The translations under genes were made by a program, and so were the position numbers. 9,268 nucleotides of DNA, taken from assembly GCA_027718005.1 (NCBI GenBank), contig JALLOP010000057.1:1-9268 (forward strand), in the 5' to 3' direction. A model generated the notes under the pieces. That model did not search any database and had not been told where the DNA came from. It was given only the letters and a program-made list of their open reading frames with translations. Position 1 is the first letter of the stretch. Each line of letters begins with the position of its first letter. Below are positions 5,123 to 9,268 of this stretch, piece after piece. This DNA is from Patescibacteria group bacterium AH-259-L07 (GTDB lineage: Bacteria > Patescibacteriota > Patescibacteriia > UBA2591 > UBA6264).

Positions 5123-5148
5123 TATCGGAATTGTTTTTGATTCCGATA
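5123..5148. repeat. 9-bp inverted repeat with T-rich loop
   Basis: TATCGGAAT (5123-5131) pairs perfectly with ATTCCGATA (5140-5148) around an 8-nt T-rich loop. No T-run follows on either strand, so it is not a classical terminator. It would be the first hairpin in a greA leader and could also slow read-through from the ftsZ unit. Confidence 0.6.
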
Positions 5149-5155
5149 TATTAGT

Positions 5156-5185
5156 TAAGGTGAGCGACGTTAGTCGTGAGCCTTA
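5156..5185. repeat. Symmetric hairpin TAAGG-CGAC / GTCG-CCTTA
   Basis: TAAGG (5156-5160) pairs with CCTTA (5181-5185), and CGAC (5165-5168) with GTCG (5173-5176) around a GTTA loop. The two stems are separated by TGAG facing TGAG, which in RNA could form G-U and tandem sheared G-A pairs, making one continuous helix. It abuts the long inverted repeat at 5186. Confidence 0.5.
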
Positions 5186-5282
5186 CCCCCCACTTTCTAA
5201 AAGTCGAAACACATTGCGGTATTTTATCCTTGACGTAAAATCCAAAAATAAACTTGCTTCTCAAATTCTAGAAAGTGGGGGG
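5186..5282. repeat. 14-bp perfect inverted repeat with C6/G6 ends
   Basis: CCCCCCACTTTCTA (5186-5199) and TAGAAAGTGGGGGG (5269-5282) are exact reverse complements, 69 nt apart. The spacer contains a small stem ATTTTA (5221-5226) with TAAAAT (5236-5241). The arms resemble terminal inverted repeats of a short MITE-like element, but no target-site duplication is visible at the edges. In RNA it would form a stable stem ending 34 bases before the greA start. Either a structured leader or a tiny mobile remnant would fit. Confidence 0.75.
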
Positions 5283-5316
5283 GTGCTCGAAAAATTAACA
5301 AGTTAACTTTCCTCGC

Positions 5317-5769
5317 ATGCCTGAATTTTTAACCCTTGAAGGGAAGACAAAAATTGAAAAACAATTATCCGAGCTTGAGCAAAAACGCCCAAAGATTGCA
5401 AAGCGCATCCGCGATGCAAAAGAATTGGGCGATTTGGCCGAAAACACAGAATACAGTGCGGCAAAAGAAGAGCAGGGATGGGTTGAGGCTGAAATAACAA
5501 GATTGCAAAATTTATTGCGGAGTGCACAGATAATTGAGAAGGTCGAAGCGACTGATGTCGTTGTTGTTGGCGCACGTGTTACCATAACAATTAGTACACA
5601 AAAGCACGTATATACTATTCTAGGGGTTGAGGAAGCAGATCCTGCGAATGGCAAAATTTCACATGAATCACCGTTGGGGCGTGCCCTTCTTAATAAGAAA
5701 AAAGGTGATACAGGAGTAATTACAACGCCGAATGGTGCGAGTCGTTTTACTATTGTTGATATTAATTAA
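5317..5769 (+). CDS. greA: Transcription elongation factor GreA
   Basis: 150 residues, slightly shorter than the usual 155-160. GreA enters the secondary channel of RNA polymerase and stimulates cleavage of backtracked RNA. Residues 1-75 form the antiparallel coiled coil, with the catalytic tip GDLAENTEYSAAKEEQ (38-53). The acidic residues D39 and E42 at the tip are present. Residues 80-150 form the FKBP-like C-terminal domain, with VGARVTI (84-90) and SPLGRALLNKKKGD (119-132). There is no Shine-Dalgarno sequence before the ATG; the start is fixed by homology (PEFLTLEG matches the family start). It is preceded by a 270-base region rich in hairpins and followed by a nested hairpin and terminator, so it is probably transcribed alone. 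Confidence 0.96.
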   Translation: MPEFLTLEGKTKIEKQLSELEQKRPKIAKRIRDAKELGDLAENTEYSAAKEEQGWVEAEITRLQNLLRSAQIIEKVEATDVVVVGARVTITISTQKHVYTILGVEEADPANGKISHESPLGRALLNKKKGDTGVITTPNGASRFTIVDIN

Positions 5770-5780
5770 ACCAGCATCTA

Positions 5781-5855
5781 GAGGTCCGACCTCTTAAGGA
5801 GTCCCGACCTCGTATTTTAAAAATAAGAGGTCGGGACTCTATAGGTCGGACCTCC
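5781..5855. repeat. Nested long hairpin built from GGTCSGACCTC-type palindromes
   Basis: GAGGTCCGACC (5781-5791) pairs with GGTCGGACCTC (5844-5854), and GAGTCCCGACCTC (5799-5811) pairs with GAGGTCGGGACTC (5827-5839). This gives a 24-bp interrupted stem with an AT-rich tip. The outer arms are palindromic in themselves (GAGGTC-C-GACCTC and AGGTC-G-GACCT). It lies between the greA stop and its terminator. A related unit, AGGTCTGGCCT, occurs after lysS (7398-7420), which suggests a dispersed intergenic repeat family. Confidence 0.85.
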
Positions 5856-5858
5856 TTA

Positions 5859-5890
5859 AACAAGGATAGCAATATCCTTGTTTGTTTTTT
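5859..5890 (+). terminator. Rho-independent terminator of greA
   Basis: A 10-bp stem, AACAAGGATA (5859-5868) with TATCCTTGTT (5873-5882), closes a GCAA loop and is followed by a T-run through 5890. Its 3' arm overlaps the -35 region of the lysS promoter. Confidence 0.85.
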
Positions 5891-5906
5891 ACATTAATGT
5901 TACAAT
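5878..5906 (+). promoter_or_regulatory. lysS: Promoter of lysS, overlapping the greA terminator
   Basis: The -35 box is TTGTTT (5878-5883), the spacer is 17 nt and the -10 box is TACAAT (5901-5906), preceded by TGT (extended -10). Transcription would start near 5913, only about 16 bases before the lysS ATG. TTTACA at 5888-5893 has no -10 at a good distance. Confidence 0.55.
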
Positions 5907-5928
5907 AATAATCTTACTAATTTTATTT

Positions 5929-7395
5929 ATGGGTGAAGAAAAAGACAGGATTAAAAAATTAGAATATATAAAAAAGCAGGGGGTTGATCCCTATCCTGCG
6001 AGGTCCGTGCGCACTCATACATGTGATGAGGCACGTGTTAATTTTTCTACATTAAGCCGAAAAAAATCAATTACACTTGTGGGAAGATTGGTGTTGATAC
6101 GGCTTCATGGCAAGTCATGTTTTGCTCATCTTGAAGATGCAAGCGGACGATTTCAGGTTTATTTTAAACAAGATATTTTAGGAAGTGATCGCTATGAGTT
6201 TTTTGTTAACTACCTTGATATAGGAGATTTTATTCAAGTTACCGGATCGCTTTTTAAAACAAAAAAAGGGGAAAAAACACTCCAAGTTGACACGTGGCAG
6301 GTATTATCTAAAGCGCTTTTGCCGCTTCCAGAGAAATGGCATGGGTTGACCAATGTTGAGAAGCGATTTCGTCAACGATATCTTGATCTCTTGTCTAATA
6401 AGGAAGTAAAAGAGATATTTATCACGAGAAGTAATGTGATAACGTGGATGCGGGAGTTTTTTGATAAACGTGATTTTATTGAGGTAGAAACACCTATTTT
6501 ACAATCTATTCCTGGCGGAGCTGCAGCACGACCATTTGTGACTCATCACCATGCTTTAGATATTGATCTGTATTTGCGCATTGCACCTGAACTTTATTTA
6601 AAACGTCTTTTGGTGGGTGGATTTGAAAAAGTATATGAGATTTCCCGCTGTTTTAGAAATGAAGGCATTGATTGGGCGCATAATCCAGAATTTACGCAAA
6701 TTGAATTTTATGCTGCGTACATGGATTATAATGATTTTATGGCGTTGACTGAGGAATTGTTTGAATTTTTAGGCCTACAATTGAAGAAATTGAAAAAAGG
6801 CGCAAAATTGGAATTTGAATATCGAAAAGAAAAGATTAATTTTAAGCCGCCATATAAACGTATTGAATTCAGACAAGCGTTGATAAAGTTCGCAAACATT
6901 GATATTGAAAAACATCCAGGGGTAAAAAGTTTAGCAGATGAGGCACGGCGTAAAAATTTGGCTATTAGCAAATTGTGGTCTCGCACAAAAGTAATAGACG
7001 AGATATTTAAAGAGCTTGTTGTTAAGAGCATTCTTAATCCCACCTTTATTATTAATCATCCCGTAGAGCTTTCGCCATTGTCAAAAAAGATACCAGATAG
7101 TCCCCGTTACGTTGAAAGATTTCAATTAATAGCAGGAGGAATAGAGCTTTGTAATGGTTTCACCGAGTTAAATGATCCCCTTGATCAAGTTGAACGATTC
7201 CGTCAGCAGAAAAAGCTTCGAAAAGCTGGTGATGCTGAAGCACAGCCATGGGATGAAGAATATTTGATAGCATTAAAACATGGAATGCCGCCTGCAGCAG
7301 GCGAGGGCATTGGGATTGATCGTTTGACAGGGTTGTTTACTAATACCCACAACATTAAAGAAGTAATTTTATTTCCCACGATGAGACCAAAGTAG
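5929..7395 (+). CDS. lysS: Class II lysyl-tRNA synthetase
   Basis: 488 residues, normal for the family. It charges tRNA-Lys with lysine in the cytoplasm. The frame is open back to a TTG at 5878, but that lies in the greA terminator stem, so ATG at 5929 (MGEEKDRIKKLEYIKKQGVD) is chosen; it matches the usual start. Residues 47-130 are the anticodon-binding OB fold (ITLVGRLVLIRLHGKSCFAH). The catalytic domain shows motif 1 around 182-200 (DFIEVETPILQSIPGGAAA), motif 2 FRNEGIDWAHNPEFTQIEFY (242-261), the lysine/ATP site GGIELCNGFTELNDP (403-417) and motif 3 GEGIGIDRLTGLF (458-470). All are intact. No Shine-Dalgarno sequence is present and the leader is very short. It appears to be a single-gene unit ending at the terminator at 7541-7566. 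Confidence 0.97.
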   Translation: MGEEKDRIKKLEYIKKQGVDPYPARSVRTHTCDEARVNFSTLSRKKSITLVGRLVLIRLHGKSCFAHLEDASGRFQVYFKQDILGSDRYEFFVNYLDIGDFIQVTGSLFKTKKGEKTLQVDTWQVLSKALLPLPEKWHGLTNVEKRFRQRYLDLLSNKEVKEIFITRSNVITWMREFFDKRDFIEVETPILQSIPGGAAARPFVTHHHALDIDLYLRIAPELYLKRLLVGGFEKVYEISRCFRNEGIDWAHNPEFTQIEFYAAYMDYNDFMALTEELFEFLGLQLKKLKKGAKLEFEYRKEKINFKPPYKRIEFRQALIKFANIDIEKHPGVKSLADEARRKNLAISKLWSRTKVIDEIFKELVVKSILNPTFIINHPVELSPLSKKIPDSPRYVERFQLIAGGIELCNGFTELNDPLDQVERFRQQKKLRKAGDAEAQPWDEEYLIALKHGMPPAAGEGIGIDRLTGLFTNTHNIKEVILFPTMRPK

Positions 7396-7397
7396 AT

Positions 7398-7420
7398 ACT
7401 TAAAGGTCTGGCCTTTAAGT
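7398..7420. repeat. Hairpin ACTTAAAGG / CCTTTAAGT after lysS
   Basis: A perfect 9-bp stem, ACTTAAAGG (7398-7406) with CCTTTAAGT (7412-7420), closes a TCTGG loop three bases after the stop codon. No T-run follows. Its core AGGTCTGGCCT resembles the palindromic units at 5781-5855, so it is probably a member of the same repeat family. Confidence 0.6.
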
Positions 7421-7451
7421 CAGGCAATCCTCCTGTTATCCTGCATCTTTC

Positions 7452-7480
7452 CTGTCATTCCGAGCGTAGCGAGGAATCTC
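7452..7480. repeat. Dispersed repeat of the TCATTCCGAGCGTAGCGAGGAAT type
   Basis: ATTCC (7457-7461) and GGAAT (7473-7477) flank GAGCGTAGCGA. This sequence type, with a GAGCG-AGCGA core inside short inverted repeats, is a well-known interspersed intergenic repeat in many bacterial genomes. I recognise it by pattern only. Its role is unknown. Confidence 0.55.
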
Positions 7481-7540
7481 TTTAGCGGTAGCAGCGGTAG
7501 GTCCATTTACATTTACCACCTTCTGGAAAGTAAATTAAGA

Positions 7541-7566
7541 ATAAAACGTCCATAAGGGCGTTTTAT
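7541..7566. terminator. Strong terminator hairpin downstream of lysS
   Basis: ATAAAACGTCC (7541-7551) pairs with GGGCGTTTTAT (7556-7566), with one G-T wobble, around an ATAA loop. A/T-rich arms around a GC core make it likely to work on the + strand and possibly on both. The stop codon lies about 145 bases upstream, so the lysS 3' UTR would include the two repeats at 7398 and 7452. Confidence 0.65.
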
Positions 7567-7568
7567 AG

Positions 7569-7577
7569 TTATCCACA
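7569..7577 (+). promoter_or_regulatory. Perfect DnaA-box sequence TTATCCACA
   Basis: TTATCCACA matches the strong DnaA-box consensus exactly and is followed by about 80 bases of very AT-rich sequence. A single box is not an origin. A looser match, TTTTCCACA (5047-5055), lies after the ArfB-like gene. It could be a DnaA titration or regulatory site, or chance. Confidence 0.3.
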
Positions 7578-7586
7578 GTTTTATAA

Positions 7587-7615
7587 TTGACATTTCTATA
7601 TTAATAGATTAATAT
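7587..7615 (+). promoter_or_regulatory. Promoter of the ATPase gene
   Basis: The -35 box TTGACA (7587-7592) is perfect, the spacer is 17 nt and the -10 box is TAATAT (7610-7615). Transcription would start near 7622, about 36 bases before the ATG. The whole spacer and -10 box are covered by the palindrome at 7593-7620. Confidence 0.65.
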
Positions 7616-7620
7616 AGAAA
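7593..7620. promoter_or_regulatory. 28-bp operator-like palindrome over the promoter
   Basis: TTTCTATATTAAT (7593-7605) and ATTAATATAGAAA (7608-7620) are exact reverse complements separated by two bases. The palindrome begins right after the -35 box and ends just before the predicted transcription start. It would therefore act as a DNA site for a dimeric repressor rather than as an RNA hairpin. A further half-site-like ATTAATATA occurs at 7641-7649. Confidence 0.65.
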
Positions 7621-7657
7621 ATATCATTTTATATCAACCAATTAATATATAATTATT

Positions 7658-9115
7658 ATGGATCAACTACAAATAAATCAGTATATACAGAATCAATTAA
7701 GCCGCGCCCCTTATTTATTAAGAAGTTATACTCAGGATGATACTGGCAATAAATATTTGTCCAGAAATATTTATATTAAAATAAAAAAGTTTATTAACGA
7801 TTTTTCAGCAGGGCAAAAAGAAATAAGAATAATAGCTATTCCCGGGTTACGAGGGGTCGGGAAGACCACCCTGCTCGCACAGCTCTTTCTTGACTTGTTT
7901 CCTCAATACCAAAAGGAATTGCTGTATATATCTGTAGATCAAATAGTTAATATCTTACGTTCAGATTTATATACTGTTCTCGAAGAATATCAAAAAATTT
8001 TAGGGGTAAGTTTTGAAAAACTTGATAAAAATATTTTTATTTTTATTGATGAAATTCATTTTGACAAGAATTGGCCTTCGGTTTTAAAGTCAATTTATGA
8101 CAAGTCAAAAAATATTTTTGTGGTATGCACTGGGTCATCAGCATTGTCTTTACAATCAACTGCTGATCTGTCAAGAAGAGTTATTTTTGAAAAATTATAT
8201 CCAATGAATTTTGGAGAATATATGTTGCTTAAAACGAAATATCTATCTATTTATGATGAAAATACCAGTGTCAAATTCCCAGTCAAAGGGCTTAAACAAG
8301 AGATAAAAAATGCCCTTTTTTATAGTTCAGGTCCAGATAGTTGTTTCTCGAATTTAAATGATATAGCCAACAAAATTAATACCTATTGGCTCGACATAGA
8401 CCGCTTAGAAATAGATAGGTATTTAAGATTTGGTACAATGCCATTTGCCCTAACTATTCGAGATGAAAATAAGGCGCATACCTTAATGAATGAATTAATT
8501 GATAAAGTTATTGAAAAAGATTTATTTGAATTGGGGAAATTTAGCGCAGATACAATTGGGAAAGTAAAAAATATACTTTTAATGGTTGCGGCTAGCGGCG
8601 AGGTGAGTATTACAAGCCTTGCTAAAAATTTAACTGATATTTCACAAAACACCCTGATAGATGTATTTGATTCACTGGAAAAAGCAGAAATGATTATTAG
8701 GGTTTATCCGTATGGATCAGCTTATAAAAAAGTTCGCAAGCCTTCTAAATACTATTTTATGTCTCCATCCCTACGATATACATTGCTGAGCATTATAGAG
8801 GGAGAAATTGCGTTTGAGAAACATAAAGGCGAATATTTAGAAGATGTTGTCTCTTTGTATTTATATCGCGAATTTAGTCAAAGATTAACTTCTCCGATCT
8901 ATTATGATAGTTCAAAGGGTGGAGCAAACTTTATTTTACAAATACAAAATAAAAAAATTGCTATTGAGATAGGATATGGGGAAAAAGGAATTAAGCAAGC
9001 GGAATACACTCTGGGAAGAATAAACGGGGATTATGGATTGGTCGTTTCTGACACAGATCTCTCTTTAAGAGGGAGTATAGTTAAGGTGCCGCTCCGCTAT
9101 TTTTTGTTAATTTAG
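7658..9115 (+). CDS. AAA_14/DUF4143-type ATPase (COG1373-like)
   Basis: 485 residues. The N-terminal P-loop domain has Walker A GLRGVGKT (63-70), Walker B IFIFIDEIH (126-134), a sensor-like TGSSAL (158-163), SRR (172-174) and YPMNFGEY (181-188), the signature order of AAA_14 proteins. Residues 305-355 look like a winged helix (EVSITSLAKNLTDISQNTLI). The C-terminal part (391-485) matches DUF4143, which has a PD-(D/E)XK nuclease-like fold. The usual Asp is Asn (GGANFILQ, N424), and the usual E-x-K reads EIGYGEK (437-443), so nuclease activity is doubtful. These proteins are common in archaea and small-genome bacteria; their role is not established, though defence and mobile-element links have been suggested. 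There is no Shine-Dalgarno sequence. Control is probably through the palindrome at 7593-7620, perhaps autogenous through the winged helix; that part is inference. Confidence 0.85.
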   Translation: MDQLQINQYIQNQLSRAPYLLRSYTQDDTGNKYLSRNIYIKIKKFINDFSAGQKEIRIIAIPGLRGVGKTTLLAQLFLDLFPQYQKELLYISVDQIVNILRSDLYTVLEEYQKILGVSFEKLDKNIFIFIDEIHFDKNWPSVLKSIYDKSKNIFVVCTGSSALSLQSTADLSRRVIFEKLYPMNFGEYMLLKTKYLSIYDENTSVKFPVKGLKQEIKNALFYSSGPDSCFSNLNDIANKINTYWLDIDRLEIDRYLRFGTMPFALTIRDENKAHTLMNELIDKVIEKDLFELGKFSADTIGKVKNILLMVAASGEVSITSLAKNLTDISQNTLIDVFDSLEKAEMIIRVYPYGSAYKKVRKPSKYYFMSPSLRYTLLSIIEGEIAFEKHKGEYLEDVVSLYLYREFSQRLTSPIYYDSSKGGANFILQIQNKKIAIEIGYGEKGIKQAEYTLGRINGDYGLVVSDTDLSLRGSIVKVPLRYFLLI

Positions 9116-9181
9116 AAGCGTTGAAGATATTAAAGATCTATGGAAAAGGTAGAGGGGGGCGGCTCTAAGATAAAATTTGGC

Positions 9182-9210
9182 TTGTTAATATAATTAAAAA
9201 GTGGTAAAAT
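9182..9210 (+). promoter_or_regulatory. Promoter-like sequence near the window end
   Basis: The -35 box is TTGTTA (9182-9187), the spacer is 17 nt and the -10 box is TAAAAT (9205-9210), preceded by TGG (extended -10). It points out of the window. The only frame just downstream is 13 codons (9212-9253), so the gene it serves probably lies beyond the edge. Confidence 0.5.
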
Positions 9211-9247
9211 ATGGATGATAGTCGTGATTATCTAAAGTTTGGATACA

Positions 9248-9266
9248 AATGACACGTAGTGTCATT
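9248..9266. repeat. 8-bp inverted repeat AATGACAC / GTGTCATT
   Basis: AATGACAC (9248-9255) and GTGTCATT (9259-9266) are exact reverse complements with a 3-base centre, 38 bases after the -10 box above. It could be an operator or a hairpin in the next gene's leader. The window ends here, so its context cannot be seen. Confidence 0.5.
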
Positions 9267-9268
9267 GC

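Noticed and set aside
5186..5282. Possible CRISPR or IS element
   Set aside because: There is only one inverted pair, with no regular direct repeats, no transposase frame and no target-site duplication.
5878..5928. Upstream TTG start adding 17 hydrophobic residues to LysRS
   Set aside because: The TTG lies in the terminator stem and promoter, and LysRS is cytoplasmic with no such leader.
7569..7657. Replication origin
   Set aside because: There is a single DnaA box, no cluster, and no dnaA, dnaN or rpmH neighbours.
9140..9193. 17-codon frame MEKVEGGGSKIKFGLLI after the ATPase gene
   Set aside because: It has no ribosome site or conservation evidence and overlaps the -35 region of the promoter at 9182.

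Overview
The window looks like a compact, AT-rich bacterial chromosome segment. It is most consistent with a Patescibacteria (Candidate Phyla Radiation) genome. The grounds are a fast-evolving type IV pilin-like fragment, an ftsZ packed against an orphan small gene, a permease and an ArfB-like gene, frequent starts without a Shine-Dalgarno site, and many short intergenic hairpin repeats. This placement is inferred from gene content; I see no rRNA or other phylogenetic marker to prove it. All convincing genes lie on the + strand. Long frames are uninterrupted under the standard code, and every gene ends in TAA or TAG.

Layout. Positions 1-394 hold the 3' part of a type IV pilin-like gene. Positions 395-1005 hold no convincing gene but do hold a promoter, a leader and two terminator hairpins. 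The promoter and leader are a near copy of the ftsZ promoter and leader about 1.09 kb downstream. A small secreted or membrane-anchored protein of unknown function follows (1006-1461), with its own strong promoter and terminator. The second copy of the promoter-leader element (1644-1865) runs into a tightly packed unit: ftsZ (1873-3123), a 108-aa basic protein (3125-3451), an APC-type amino-acid permease (3441-4562) and an ArfB-like GGQ protein (4570-5046). A 270-base structured intergenic region precedes greA (5317-5769). A large nested hairpin and a terminator separate greA from lysS (5929-7395), whose predicted promoter overlaps the greA terminator. After a repeat-rich gap comes an AAA_14/DUF4143-type ATPase (7658-9115), whose predicted promoter is overlaid by a 28-bp near-perfect palindrome. 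The window ends with a promoter-like sequence and a small palindrome.

How the genes fit together. ftsZ (division), greA (transcript cleavage factor), lysS (tRNA charging) and the ArfB-like gene (ribosome rescue) are housekeeping functions. The permease probably imports amino acids, which would suit a host-dependent auxotroph. The pilin-like gene, the small exported protein and the ATPase look accessory.

The least ordinary feature is the duplicated promoter-leader element around ftsZ. The upstream copy keeps a good promoter and ends in hairpins plus a terminator. It could therefore make a short RNA sharing its first 140 or so bases with the ftsZ mRNA leader. Both copies also contain the same short reading frame, ending GSKVKTWFKNLLPY. 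Two further candidates are the structured region upstream of greA and the palindromic operator of the ATPase gene.
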